A stretch of DNA of 64,000 nucleotides from Pseudomonadota bacterium (GCA_023404095.1 JAEYDD010000002.1:62001-126000); one strand, 5' to 3'; counted from the stretch's first letter, positions 41,517-50,958 are shown. Program-made: numbers and translations. Notes: generated from the letters alone by a model not told the origin.

Positions 41517-41838
41517 CGGGCTTCACTTCTTCATGGAAGAAGCGGAAATACGACGAGATCTGCGCAAGCGAATTGGTATTCAGCTTGTACTGCAGGCCGA
41601 CGCGGCCGTTGTTGTACCAGCGCACTGTTGCCGTCAGGCGACCCAGTTCCTCGCTTTCGATGGTAACGATCTGGCCGGGAAGAATCTTGATCGGCTTTTC
41701 GATATCGAGCGCCATGCCGGAGGCCGAAAGATCGACCACGCGGGCGCGGCTGGTTTCATGCATCACCTTCACCGTGGCGAAGATGCGAACTCTGGAACGG
41801 TCACTGGCTCGGACCGGCATGTCCTTGATCTGCAGCAT
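41503..41838 (-). CDS. PilZ domain protein
   Basis: PilZ domains bind cyclic di-GMP. The 111-residue product is a single domain. The binding signature is present as RSRVRIFATV near residues 14-23 (RxxxR) and DLSASGMAL near residues 36-44 (D/NxSxxG), so it should bind the ligand. It lies about 110 bp downstream of the GGDEF-EAL gene, consistent with a local signalling module. The start is ATG 41838; an internal ATG at 41820 is also possible. It is tail-to-tail overlapping with the LysR gene by 14 bp. Confidence 0.9.
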   Translation of the reverse strand: MLQIKDMPVRASDRSRVRIFATVKVMHETSRARVVDLSASGMALDIEKPIKILPGQIVTIESEELGRLTATVRWYNNGRVGLQYKLNTNSLAQISSYFRFFHEEVKPVMRR

Positions 41839-41947
41839 CGTTGTTCCCCGTTTTGCGATCGGATGACGCTACGTTAGCCGCCACTGATTTATTTCCGCCT
41901 AAACCGCTTGGTAAACGCGCGGTGTAAGCTTCGGCCGCGCCTTGCGG

Positions 41948-43306
41948 TCAGGCGATCGCCGCCTCGGGCTCGACACGCAAGTAGCGCTCGGAGAGGAAAC
42001 GCATGGTCGTGACGGCATCGGCCGGCTTGCCGTAGAAGTAGCCCTGCCCCATTCCGCAGCCGAGCGCCTTCAGCTTCAGCGCCTCGGAGAAATCCTCGAT
42101 GCCTTCCGCCACGACCTCGAGATCGAGGCCGTCGCACATGGCGACAATTGCCTTGATGATGTGCTCGGACACGCGGTCGTCGGAAATGCGCGAGACGAAG
42201 GCACGGTCGATCTTGACCTTGTCGAACGTGAAGTCGCGCAGGCGTCCGAGGCTCGACTGGCCCGTGCCGAAGTCATCCAGCGAGATGCGCACGCCCGCAC
42301 CGCGCAGCTCGGCGATGATCTTCTGCGCCGTTTCGGCATCCGTCATGACGGCGGTTTCGGTGATCTCGAGTTCCAGCCGGCGCGGATCGAGCCCGACGCG
42401 GTTGAGTATGGCAAGCGTCGTCAGGCTCGTCTTCGGATCCATCAACTGGGCGGAGGACAAATTGAACGACAGGAACAGCTCCTTCGGCCAGGAGAGTGCG
42501 GCTTCCGCAGCCTTGCGCAGAAGCGTTTCCGACAAAGCGTCGATGAAGCCGCGCTCCTCGGCCAGCGGCACGAAGACGGCCGGCGAAACATAGCCCAGAT
42601 CCGCATCGCACCAGCGCGCCAGCGCCTCGAAGCCGACGATCATGTCGTCCTTCAGCCGGACGATCGGCTGGAAGTGCACGTCGACCTCGTTGGCAATGAT
42701 CGCATTGCGCAGCGCCTGCTCCAGGTGCGTGGCACGCTTCATCTCCTGTGCGATTTCCTGCGAATAGACGGTGATCTGCCCGCGGCCGCGCCGCTTGGAG
42801 CGATAGAGGGCGGTATCGGCGCTCTTGAGCAGGTCGGCGAATTCCTCGCCGGCAAAGGGATAGATGGCGAAGCCGAACGACGCCGACAGGCGCACGTTGC
42901 GATCGCCCAGGTCAAACGGTGCAGAGAGCACCTCGCGCAGCATCTGCCCCATCTTTTCCGCACCGTTGCGCTCGAAAACGAGGGGGAACAGGAACGCGAA
43001 CTCGTCGCCTCCGTGGCGGGTGACCATTGCGCCGTCGGGAATGCAGGCCTTCAGCCGATAGGCGACCTGGCAAAGGATCTCGTCGCCCGCCTCGGGGCCG
43101 AACAGATCGTTGATCGGCTTGAAGCCGTCCAGATTGGCGATCGCGATCGTGAAGGGCGCGGGATCGTCGGCCCGCTCGGCGGCCACCTGATGGACCTTGT
43201 CACGCAACCGGTAGGTGTTGCCGAGACCGGTGAGGGCATCGGTATAAGCCATGGCATGCAGGTCGCTCTGGGAAACGTCCGCCGCCGAATACTTACCCGA
43301 TTTCAT
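41948..43306 (-). CDS. GGDEF-EAL diguanylate cyclase/phosphodiesterase
   Basis: This 452-residue cytoplasmic protein has an N-terminal GGDEF domain (residues 20-180, motif HGGDEF at 98-103) and a C-terminal EAL domain (from residue 195, FEALARW at 226-232). Both look intact: the EAL part keeps NLSSAQL, ELEITETAV, SLDDFGTGQ, KIDRAFVS, EGIE and GQGYFYGKP. An RxxD inhibitory site five residues before GGDEF is not visible. No membrane or sensory domain is present, so the input must come from partners. Either activity may dominate. It lies between the PilZ and PAS-receiver genes on the same strand. Confidence 0.93.
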   Translation of the reverse strand: MKSGKYSAADVSQSDLHAMAYTDALTGLGNTYRLRDKVHQVAAERADDPAPFTIAIANLDGFKPINDLFGPEAGDEILCQVAYRLKACIPDGAMVTRHGGDEFAFLFPLVFERNGAEKMGQMLREVLSAPFDLGDRNVRLSASFGFAIYPFAGEEFADLLKSADTALYRSKRRGRGQITVYSQEIAQEMKRATHLEQALRNAIIANEVDVHFQPIVRLKDDMIVGFEALARWCDADLGYVSPAVFVPLAEERGFIDALSETLLRKAAEAALSWPKELFLSFNLSSAQLMDPKTSLTTLAILNRVGLDPRRLELEITETAVMTDAETAQKIIAELRGAGVRISLDDFGTGQSSLGRLRDFTFDKVKIDRAFVSRISDDRVSEHIIKAIVAMCDGLDLEVVAEGIEDFSEALKLKALGCGMGQGYFYGKPADAVTTMRFLSERYLRVEPEAAIA

Positions 43307-43433
43307 CTATGCACTTCCTGATACTGTGACAGGTTTCGCAGGATGGAGCAGGACAATTAAGAAACAGATAGCGACCGCCTTGATTCTCAATCGATTTTGA
43401 CCCGAAATATCGGGGGTTGACAGTAACCGTGCC

Positions 43434-45164
43434 TCAGGCTGCGACCGAACCTGCCCGACCCGGCACGAACTTGCGGTAGATCTGCTCGATCATGTCGGGA
43501 CTGACCGGCTTGGTGATGTAATCGTCCATTCCCGCATCGAGGCATTTCTGCATGTCCACGTTGAGCGCCTGCGCGGTGACAGCGACGATCGGCGTATAGG
43601 TGCCGAGGGCTCTCTCCGCCTCGCGTATCTCGACTGCGGCGTCGATACCGCACTTGAGCGGCATGGAAATGTCCATCAGGATCAGACGCGGCATGTGCTT
43701 GCGCCAAAGGGCCACCGCCTCCTCGCCGTTTTCGGCGATACGGTGCGAGACGCCCATGCCTTCCAGGATCTGCGAAAACACGAACTGGTTGATCTGGTTG
43801 TCTTCGGCAACCAGCACCTCGATATCGCCCTGTGTAGACGGCGACAGGCCTTCGACGTCGGTCGTGATGTGCCAGTCGTCGAACAGGGCAGAAGGCGGCA
43901 TGTCGCGCACATGCGGCTCGCCCACCTGCGACGCCCCCACCTGATGCTCGAATAGGGCCGCGAAGAAATCGGCACTGATGCTGTCGGTCGCAAGCCGCTG
44001 GACGGGCAGACCGCAGGTAACGATCTCCTCGTGGCCGTCGACCGCGCCGTCCAGCAGCACCAGATCGATCGGCACATGGCAGGCCGCTGCCGTTTCGACG
44101 AAAGCGCGGAATTCGCCAAGCGAGTGCACCGCACAACTGTCGGCGCCGCGCGCCTGCAACTCCGCGACCATCAGCCCTTCGGCGCGGCTCTTGGGGGCGA
44201 CGACGAGAATGCGCTTGCCAGCGAGATCGCCTCCTCCCTCCGCATCGCAATGCCGCAGGAGAACCCGCGTCTCGGCTTCCAGGACGGGATCGACGCAATT
44301 TTGCGCGGGGATGAAGTGCATATCGGCGCGGAGGCTGAAGTGCGGCGAGGTCGCCGATCCCGCCGGCTCGACGAGGTCGGTGAGATCGTCCATGACCGTC
44401 ACGACGAAGTATTTTTCCGGCGTCCCGATGCGATACTTGTGCGTACTGACATAGAGCGGGCTGCCATCAGCGCGCACGATGCGCTCCTCGACACGGCTGG
44501 GAATGCCCGTCTTCAGCACCTGCAGGTCCAATTGCTCCACCCGGGCAGCGGTCTGCGCATCGGCAAGATCCCAGATCGTCCTGCCGAGGATCGCATCCGC
44601 CGCGAGGCTCGGGACGGCGCGGTAGGCCCTGTTGACGGCCACGTAGACGAGGTTCGCATCCTTGATGATCAGCGGGCTTGGAAGGGCTTCGAGAACCTCT
44701 TCCGTCAGCGCGATCCGGCCAGTATCGGCGCGCCACTGTTCTTCCTGCCGCTTCTGGTCGGAGACATCCCAGAGCGTCGAGATGTTCCAGCCGTTGGGCA
44801 GGCGCCTTTTGCGAAACTGGATCCAGCGGTCCTTGCCCAGGCGCTCGATCATCTCATGATGCTCGCGCCAATGGGCCGATATCCGCTCGGATATCCATTC
44901 CTCGCGATTGATCTTGCGGTGGCGGCGTTCGGAAGCCACGCCATAGCGCAGCCCGGCATCGTAAATCGCGCCGAGAATATCGCGCAGGCGGGTTCCCGGC
45001 GCGAGCAATCCGGCTTCGATGGGCAGAAAGCGCAGCACCTGGCGACTGGCGAAAACGAGGCAGTCGTTCCGGTCATAGACGAACGCCCCCAAACCGATAA
45101 GATCGCAAGCCGCATCAAAAATGTCCGACTGGATCTTTGTGTCGACGGACGCGCCATCGTTCAT
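43434..45164 (-). CDS. PAS-PAS-receiver protein without a histidine kinase domain
   Basis: This 576-residue protein has two PAS-type domains in the N-terminal half (about residues 15-135 and 155-275). A degenerate receiver-like stretch covers about 315-420 (KRILVVAPKSRAEGLM), and a canonical receiver lies at about 450-565. The latter keeps the acidic pair in LVAEDNQINQ, the phosphorylated Asp in ILMDISMPLKCG, and the Lys in YITKPVSPDM. I see no HisKA or ATPase domain, so it should receive phosphate from another kinase. The PAS domains suggest input sensing. It is upstream of the GGDEF-EAL gene with a 127-bp gap; a functional link is inferred. Confidence 0.85.
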   Translation of the reverse strand: MNDGASVDTKIQSDIFDAACDLIGLGAFVYDRNDCLVFASRQVLRFLPIEAGLLAPGTRLRDILGAIYDAGLRYGVASERRHRKINREEWISERISAHWREHHEMIERLGKDRWIQFRKRRLPNGWNISTLWDVSDQKRQEEQWRADTGRIALTEEVLEALPSPLIIKDANLVYVAVNRAYRAVPSLAADAILGRTIWDLADAQTAARVEQLDLQVLKTGIPSRVEERIVRADGSPLYVSTHKYRIGTPEKYFVVTVMDDLTDLVEPAGSATSPHFSLRADMHFIPAQNCVDPVLEAETRVLLRHCDAEGGGDLAGKRILVVAPKSRAEGLMVAELQARGADSCAVHSLGEFRAFVETAAACHVPIDLVLLDGAVDGHEEIVTCGLPVQRLATDSISADFFAALFEHQVGASQVGEPHVRDMPPSALFDDWHITTDVEGLSPSTQGDIEVLVAEDNQINQFVFSQILEGMGVSHRIAENGEEAVALWRKHMPRLILMDISMPLKCGIDAAVEIREAERALGTYTPIVAVTAQALNVDMQKCLDAGMDDYITKPVSPDMIEQIYRKFVPGRAGSVAA

Positions 45165-45452
45165 TTTATTGCAGGCCCCGCCGCCTCACCACCAGTGCAC
45201 GAACCATGCTGATTCCGGCAGGAGTGCCTTCGGACGAGAAGAGATCAGCGGTCAGCCACGCTGAAACGTCCACCGGGTCGCCCCGGCAAGCTTGCGGTCA
45301 TACAAGCGGAATACGACGTTGGCAGCTTTTTATTAAAGTCGAATTAAACAATACACGATGTTTGCCTCCTGCCTCCAGCGAAGAGGTGGAGAAGCGCCCC
45401 AAGGAGCACGGTCGCCCTTTCCTTGCAGCTGCGAATCCGGGAAAATGCCGGC

Positions 45453-47288
45453 ATGACGATCCATCAACTGTCCGAAACGCTTATCAACCAGATCGCCGCG
45501 GGCGAGGTCATCGAACGGCCGGCGAGCGCTGCCAAGGAGCTGATCGAGAATGCGATCGATGCCGGCGCCAGCCGGATCGAGATCGCAACGGCCGGCGGCG
45601 GCAAGGCGCTGCTGCGGGTGACCGACAACGGCATCGGCATGTCGCCGGATGATCTGGCGCTTGCGGTCAAGCGGCACTGCACCTCCAAGATCAGCGACAG
45701 CCTGGACGACGTGCGCACGCTCGGCTTCCGCGGCGAGGCCCTTCCCTCCATCGGTTCGGTCGCACGGCTGACGATCCAGAGCCGCACCAACCACGCGCCC
45801 GAAGGTTCGCAGATTTCAGTGCTCGGCGGCCGTGTCGAGCCGGTGCGGCCGACGCCAGCCAACCGGGGGACGGTGGTCGAGGTCAGGGACCTGTTCTTCG
45901 CCACGCCGGCACGGCTGAAGTTCATGAAGAGCGAGAAGGCGGAAGCGGCCGCGATAACCGAGGTCGTGCGGCGGATGGCAATCGCGTTTCCCGCGATCCG
46001 CTTCGTGCTGTCCGGCCCGGACCGCTCGATGCTGGAACTCGCCGCCACCGGCGACGACAGGCTCGCCCGCATCGCCCAGGTGCTGGGCAAGGACTTCCGC
46101 GACAACGCGATTGAGATCGATGCCGAGCGCGAGGGCGTCCGGCTGACCGGATTTGCCGGCGTGCCGACCTTCAACCGCGGCAACAGCCTGCAGCAGTTCG
46201 CCTTCGTCAACGGCCGGCCCGTGCAGGACAAGCTGATCTGGTCGGCGCTGCGCGGCGCCTATGCGGAGACCATTCCGAGCGGCCGTTATCCCGTCGCCGT
46301 GCTGGAAATCGCGATCGACCCGGAACTCGTCGACGTCAACGTGCACCCGGCCAAGTCGGATGTGCGCTTTCGCGATCCGGGCCTCGTTCGCGGCCTGATC
46401 GTCGGCGCGATCCGCCAGGCGCTGGCACGCGACGGCGACCGGGCGGCGACGACGGGAGCTGCAGGACTGATGCGGGCCTTCCGGCCGGAACCTTTCCGCG
46501 CGCCAGCCGCGAGCGCCGCCACGGCGGGCTGGAACGCGGCGGCGTCTCCCTATCGGCCACTTGACATGCAGCCGACCCAAAACGGCTTTGCCGAGATGCG
46601 GCAGGCTGGCTTCGACATCGCGATCGAGCCGTCCGCGCGGGCCGAGCAGGCGCCGGCACCGCACGCCGGACCGGAGCTGGAGCCAGCGCAGGCATCGGCA
46701 GCGGAGCGCTATCCGCTCGGCGCCGCGCGCGCGCAGCTGCACGCGAACTATATCGTCGCCCAGACCGAGGACGGCCTCGTCATTGTCGACCAGCACGCGG
46801 CGCACGAGCGCCTCGTCTTCGAGACGATGCGCAATGCCCTGCATTCGCGACCGGTCCCGGCGCAGACGCTGCTGATCCCCGAGATTGTCGATCTGCCGGA
46901 GGACGACTGCGACCGCCTGGTCGCCCAGGCCGACAATCTGGCAAGGCTCGGACTCGGCATCGAACGGTTTGGCCCGGGCGCTATTGCGGTGCGCGAGACG
47001 CCGGCGATGCTCGGCGAAATGGATGCGGCTGGCCTGGTGCGCCAGCTCGCCGACGAGCTGGCGGAATGGGATACGGCAAGCGGGCTGGCAAGCCGGCTCG
47101 AATATCTTGCGGCGACGATGGCCTGCCATGGTTCGGTGCGTTCGGGACGGCGCATGCGGCCGGAAGAAATGAACGCGCTGCTTCGGCAGATGGAGGCGAC
47201 GCCGGGCTCGGGTCAATGCAACCATGGCCGGCCGACCTATATCGAACTCAAGCTCGCCGATATCGAGCGGCTGTTCGGGCGAAGCTGA
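45453..47288 (+). CDS. mutL: DNA mismatch repair protein MutL
   Basis: MutL links mismatch recognition by MutS to strand incision. The 611-residue product has the GHKL ATPase N-terminus: ETLINQIAAGEVIERPASA near residues 7-25, DAGASRIEI, VTDNGIGM and TLGFRGEALPSIGSVARL. A middle domain follows with VNGRPVQDK and DVNVHPAKSDVRF, then a linker of about residues 330-425, then the C-terminal dimer domain. That domain has QHAAHERLVFE and ends with CNHGRPTYIELK. The start is the ATG at 45453, which gives the conserved N-terminus; an ATG at 45423 adds ten residues. It is divergent from the PAS-receiver gene over 288 bp. Confidence 0.97.
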   Translation: MTIHQLSETLINQIAAGEVIERPASAAKELIENAIDAGASRIEIATAGGGKALLRVTDNGIGMSPDDLALAVKRHCTSKISDSLDDVRTLGFRGEALPSIGSVARLTIQSRTNHAPEGSQISVLGGRVEPVRPTPANRGTVVEVRDLFFATPARLKFMKSEKAEAAAITEVVRRMAIAFPAIRFVLSGPDRSMLELAATGDDRLARIAQVLGKDFRDNAIEIDAEREGVRLTGFAGVPTFNRGNSLQQFAFVNGRPVQDKLIWSALRGAYAETIPSGRYPVAVLEIAIDPELVDVNVHPAKSDVRFRDPGLVRGLIVGAIRQALARDGDRAATTGAAGLMRAFRPEPFRAPAASAATAGWNAAASPYRPLDMQPTQNGFAEMRQAGFDIAIEPSARAEQAPAPHAGPELEPAQASAAERYPLGAARAQLHANYIVAQTEDGLVIVDQHAAHERLVFETMRNALHSRPVPAQTLLIPEIVDLPEDDCDRLVAQADNLARLGLGIERFGPGAIAVRETPAMLGEMDAAGLVRQLADELAEWDTASGLASRLEYLAATMACHGSVRSGRRMRPEEMNALLRQMEATPGSGQCNHGRPTYIELKLADIERLFGRS

Positions 47289-47445
47289 AAATGCTGGAAA
47301 TTGCCACTGCGTCGCGATATGGCACACGGATGGTCGCCGCCTTCCCGGCAGGGCTGCGACCGCATGGCCGCCGTGGCCGAAGATGAACGGATCGCGACGC
47401 CCCTTTCCAGCCACCCGGCGCCGTCGCCAACAGGAGACGCGGACG

Positions 47446-47664
47446 ATGAACCGACTTGAAGGAAACGGAAGCCGCGAGGCCAAGATCCGCTACCTGGATG
47501 CCGACTTCCAGATCCTGATGCCCGGATCCTACGTGCTCTGCGCCGTCACCGGCGAGCAGATCCCGCTCGACGAACTGCGCTACTGGAGCGTCGCACGTCA
47601 GGAGGCCTATGTGGATGCAGCCGCGTCTCTTAAGGCGGAACTGCAGGCTGGCATTCGGGGCTGA
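47446..47664 (+). CDS. DUF2093 family protein
   Basis: This 72-residue protein matches the short DUF2093 family: NGSREAKIRYLDADFQIL near residues 7-24, then PGSYVLCAVTGEQIPLDELRYWSV. The single CxxTG stretch recalls a zinc-ribbon-like half motif. The family is confined mostly to alphaproteobacteria and has no known role. The ATG at 47446 has caggag eleven bases upstream. It follows mutL after 157 bp in the same direction and ends tail-to-tail with lpxK. Confidence 0.88.
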   Translation: MNRLEGNGSREAKIRYLDADFQILMPGSYVLCAVTGEQIPLDELRYWSVARQEAYVDAAASLKAELQAGIRG

Positions 47665-47726
47665 GCGCCATCGCGGCGCCCTTCGACGCCTCAAGCCAAA
47701 ATTCCAAAGTCTCCGGCACAGCTGCC

Positions 47727-48767
47727 TCAGGCGGGCTTTTTCTCCTGCAGCCTGCGTTTGCGCGCCGACGCGAGCGCGGCGTCGATGATCTTGTCCGGCG
47801 CCCTCGGATCGTCAAAGCGGATTTCGACCTCGATCACCCGGCTCCGTTCCTTCAGTTCGGCCGCGCGCCCATGCTCGCCGGCGAGACGGGCGCTGTCCTT
47901 CGCTGTCGTCACGATCGTATAGTCGTGCGCGTCGGCATGGTCGAGCAGTTCCTCCACCTCGTCTTCGCTCAGATGATGATGGTCGGCGAAGCTGCGCGTC
48001 GCGTAGAGGGTGGCGCCCGTCCCCTCGACGGTGCGGAAGAATTTCTCGTTGTCGGCAAGTCCGGACCAGGCCATCACTGCCTTGCCGGCAAGGTCTGAGA
48101 CATCGAGAGTTGCGAGGCGCGCGGTGTTCACCGCCTTGCCGCCTCGGGCAGCCTGCCGGATCAGGGCGTCCGCCGCATTGCCGTCGCCGATCACCAGCAG
48201 CGATGAGGCCTGGTGCATCTGTTCGGCCAGTGGCGCGCGCACGGGGCCGCTCGGCACGAGATAGCCGTTGCCGATGCCGCGCCGGGAATCGATGACCAGC
48301 AGCGCATAGTCGAAGACCAGGCGGGCACTCTGGAAGCCGTCGTCCATGATGATCAGGTCGACGCCCTCCTCCACCAGTCTCCGGGCACCGCCGATGCGCC
48401 GCCGTGAGATGACCGTAAGGGCTTCGTTCGCCAGAAGCAGCGGCTCGTCGCCGACGTCACGGGCGCGGTGCTTGCCTGGATCGACGACGGTGATGACGTC
48501 GAGCGAGCCGCCATAGCCGCGGCTCAGGAAACCGGGGCGCAGGCCGCGGGCTTTTGCGGCGCGGGCAAGCGCGATGGAGGTTGGCGTCTTGCCGGCGCCG
48601 CCGACCGTGAAATTGCCGACGCAAATGATCGGAACGGGCACTGTCGCCCGGCGCGCGCGCCGCATCCGGGCGCCGGCCACCAGACCGTAGAGCCTAGAGA
48701 GCGGCCACAGCGCATAGGCGCGCCAGTCCGCCTTCGTCCACCAGAAAGGTGGCGCTTCAGAAACCAT
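47727..48767 (-). CDS. lpxK: Tetraacyldisaccharide 4'-kinase
   Basis: LpxK phosphorylates the 4' position of the lipid A precursor at the inner membrane, using ATP. The 346-residue product has a membrane-associated N-terminus, and the P-loop is VGNFTVGGAGKTPTSIAL near residues 51-68. The DD motif for Mg appears in IIMDDGFQSARL, along with VIDSRRGIGNGYL. The C-terminal ADHHHLSEDEVEELLDHAD is typical. It is downstream of the HAD and waaA genes, which fits a lipid A/Kdo unit; a hairpin separates it from the HAD gene. Confidence 0.95.
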   Translation of the reverse strand: MVSEAPPFWWTKADWRAYALWPLSRLYGLVAGARMRRARRATVPVPIICVGNFTVGGAGKTPTSIALARAAKARGLRPGFLSRGYGGSLDVITVVDPGKHRARDVGDEPLLLANEALTVISRRRIGGARRLVEEGVDLIIMDDGFQSARLVFDYALLVIDSRRGIGNGYLVPSGPVRAPLAEQMHQASSLLVIGDGNAADALIRQAARGGKAVNTARLATLDVSDLAGKAVMAWSGLADNEKFFRTVEGTGATLYATRSFADHHHLSEDEVEELLDHADAHDYTIVTTAKDSARLAGEHGRAAELKERSRVIEVEIRFDDPRAPDKIIDAALASARKRRLQEKKPA

Positions 48768-48817
48768 GCCGTCCCCCGATCCGCTCCGCCTTTGCGCGGC
48801 ACACCCCCGACGTCAGA

Positions 48818-48841
48818 GACCCGCATATCCCCATGCGGGTC
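48818..48841. other. Perfect hairpin between the HAD gene and lpxK
   Basis: GACCCGCAT and ATGCGGGTC pair perfectly over 9 bases around a 6-nt loop. It lies in the 119-bp gap between the HAD gene stop and the lpxK start on the minus strand. No T-run follows, so it may process or attenuate the message rather than stop it. Confidence 0.5.
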
Positions 48842-48886
48842 CGGTCGCCGACAAGAATGCCCGGAAATCGAAGCAATGCAATGGCT

Positions 48887-49624
48887 TCAGGCCGCAGCAC
48901 GGCGCGGCGCGCCGCCATCGGGCAACAGAGGTGGCAGTTCGGTGATGTCGTTGAGGCAATAGTCCGACGCCGCCGACAGCGACTGCCGCGAACCGGTTCC
49001 GGTCAGCACTGCCACCGTCAGGCCGGCGCCGGCCGTCCGCCCCATGTGCAGGTCGTGATTGTTGTCGCCGACCACGGCGACCTCGTGCGGATCGAGGCCG
49101 GTCGCGGCACAGAAGCCGAGCACCATGCCCGGCTCGGGCTTGACGCCATAGCCGCTGTCATAGCCGGCGACATAGTCGAGATACTGCTCGAAACCGAAGC
49201 GGCGCGCCGTGTGGCGAATCGACTGTTCGTTGTCGCTGGAGGCAACGCCGAGCCGGTATCCCTTGGCATGGAGGCCGGCGAAGAACAAGGCGAGGTCGGT
49301 CACGGCAACGGCCATGGAGGCGGACTGGGCGAACAGGCCGTCGAACAGGGCGGAGAGTTCGGCTACCGCCATGGGCGAACCCGCGGCCACCATGCCTTCG
49401 GCGATCTCGACGGTGTTGCCCGCCGCCAGAAGCGTATCGGGCGCAACGTGGCCGGTGTCGGGGTCCATTCCGCCGGCCGCGAGCAGGCGACGCGCCAGTT
49501 CCTCGTCGCCCATGGCGGCGATGCGGGCAAGCTCATAGTTTACCGGCACCCAGCTCCTCGCGTAGTCGAGCAGCGTTCCGTCCTTGTCGAACAGAATGCC
49601 GGAAATGGCGTTTGCCTTCGTCAT
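48887..49624 (-). CDS. HAD family phosphatase (phosphoglycolate phosphatase-like)
   Basis: This 245-residue haloacid dehalogenase-type hydrolase shows motif I ILFDKDGTLLDYARSW near residues 10-25, with the nucleophile Asp. Motif II is VASSDN in the middle, and motif III/IV is KPEPGMVLGF and VVGDNNHDLHMGR. The cap fits the phosphoglycolate phosphatase subfamily. The substrate is not certain. It lies between waaA and lpxK, so an envelope sugar phosphate is possible. I chose the ATG at 49624 because ggagg sits just upstream; an ATG at 49642 overlapping the waaA stop is the alternative. Confidence 0.88.
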   Translation of the reverse strand: MTKANAISGILFDKDGTLLDYARSWVPVNYELARIAAMGDEELARRLLAAGGMDPDTGHVAPDTLLAAGNTVEIAEGMVAAGSPMAVAELSALFDGLFAQSASMAVAVTDLALFFAGLHAKGYRLGVASSDNEQSIRHTARRFGFEQYLDYVAGYDSGYGVKPEPGMVLGFCAATGLDPHEVAVVGDNNHDLHMGRTAGAGLTVAVLTGTGSRQSLSAASDYCLNDITELPPLLPDGGAPRRAAA

Positions 49625-49638
49625 CGTGCCTCCATCCG

Positions 49639-50958
49639 TCATGTCTCGCGCGGATGCAGCCGCGCCTTCACCGTCAGCGGATTGAGGTAGGGTTCCAGGC
49701 CGCGCAGTGTGTCTGCAAGCGCGCCGCGCATCTCGTGCACCGTATCCTGACCGGCCTCGATCATGCGGCGACGCATCTCGTCATGGGCGAGAAGGTAACC
49801 AACGCCCTTCGCCAGCATCTCCACGTCGCGGACCATCTTCGCGCCCCCGCTCTTGGCAAGGCGCTGGTAGCTGTCCCGAAAGTTCTGGACATTCGGTCCG
49901 GACAGGACAGCGCAACCGAGCATGGCCGGCTCGATCGGGTTCTGCCCGCCCTCGCCAAGCAGCGAGCGGCCGACGAAGGCGATCTCTGTCATGCGCAGGT
50001 AAAGTCCCATCTCGCCGATCGTATCCCCCAGGAAGATGTCGGTGTCTGCGGTCAGCGGATCATTGCGTGTCCGGCGCGCGACCTTCAGCCCCTTGGCGAC
50101 AAGCGCTGCCTCGATCGCGTCACCGCGTTCGGGATGGCGCGGCACCACGATCGTCAGGAGGCCGGTGCGCTCCTTGAGCATGCGGTGGACCTCGCCGGCC
50201 GCGATCTCCTCTCCCTCGAAGGTGGAAATGGCGGCCCAGGTCTTGCGGTCACCCAGCTGCCCGAGATAGCCGGCCAGCGTCGCCGGATCATAGGGGGGCG
50301 CGTCGGTTTCGACCTTGAGGTTTCCGGTCACCAGGACCGGCAGAGCGCCAAGGGTACGAAAACGCTCGGCATCGACATCGGACTGGGCCACGACCAGCGA
50401 AAACTTCTCGAACAGGGCGTCGGCGATTGCCGGACGCTTCTTCCAGCGCGCGAACGAGCGGTCGGACATGCGGCCGTTGACCAGCACCTGTGCGATGTGG
50501 CGCGCGCCGAGCTCGATGACCGTCATCGGCCAGATCTCGGATTCGGCCATGACCGCAAGGTCCGGCCGCCAGTGATCTAGGAAACGGCTGATCGTCGGCT
50601 TCAGGTCGAGGGGAACATATTGGTGGATCACCGTGTCGCCGAGGCGATCGCGGGCAACGCGGGCCGAGGTCACGGTTCCTGTCGTCAGGATCACGTTGAT
50701 GCCGCGCCGGCGGACCTCCCGGATCAGCGGCGACACCGCGTTGGTCTCACCGACGCTCGCCGCATGGAACCAGACCAGCGGACCGGCAGGCCTTTCGACG
50801 CTGGCATGACCGAAACGTTCTCGCCGACGGCCACGCTCCTCCTTGCCCTTCGCCGCACGGATGGCGAGATAGGGCCGCATGACCGGGTAAAGCCCGAATC
50901 CGACCCAGCGATAGGCCGAAAGGGCCACGCGCGCCAGAGCACTGCTCATCGGCACCAC
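49639..50958 (-). CDS. waaA: 3-deoxy-D-manno-octulosonic acid transferase
   Basis: WaaA (KdtA) moves Kdo from CMP-Kdo to lipid A at the inner membrane. The 439-residue product has an N-terminal membrane segment, the ERFGHAS region followed by PLVWFHAASVGETNAV near residues 59-74, then ESEIWPMTVIELG and the glycosyltransferase C-half with LVTGNLKVE. The stretch ISTFEGEEIAAGEV corresponds to the usual STHEGEE, with Phe in place of the His. Length is normal. Upstream is DUF4170 after 94 bp; downstream the HAD gene follows closely. Confidence 0.94.
   Translation of the reverse strand: MVPMSSALARVALSAYRWVGFGLYPVMRPYLAIRAAKGKEERGRRRERFGHASVERPAGPLVWFHAASVGETNAVSPLIREVRRRGINVILTTGTVTSARVARDRLGDTVIHQYVPLDLKPTISRFLDHWRPDLAVMAESEIWPMTVIELGARHIAQVLVNGRMSDRSFARWKKRPAIADALFEKFSLVVAQSDVDAERFRTLGALPVLVTGNLKVETDAPPYDPATLAGYLGQLGDRKTWAAISTFEGEEIAAGEVHRMLKERTGLLTIVVPRHPERGDAIEAALVAKGLKVARRTRNDPLTADTDIFLGDTIGEMGLYLRMTEIAFVGRSLLGEGGQNPIEPAMLGCAVLSGPNVQNFRDSYQRLAKSGGAKMVRDVEMLAKGVGYLLAHDEMRRRMIEAGQDTVHEMRGALADTLRGLEPYLNPLTVKARLHPRET

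Noticed and set aside
43385..43425. CCCGA-AATA-TCGGG dyad after the PAS-receiver gene as a terminator
   Set aside because: Five-base stem only and no U-tract; it could equally be part of a promoter region.
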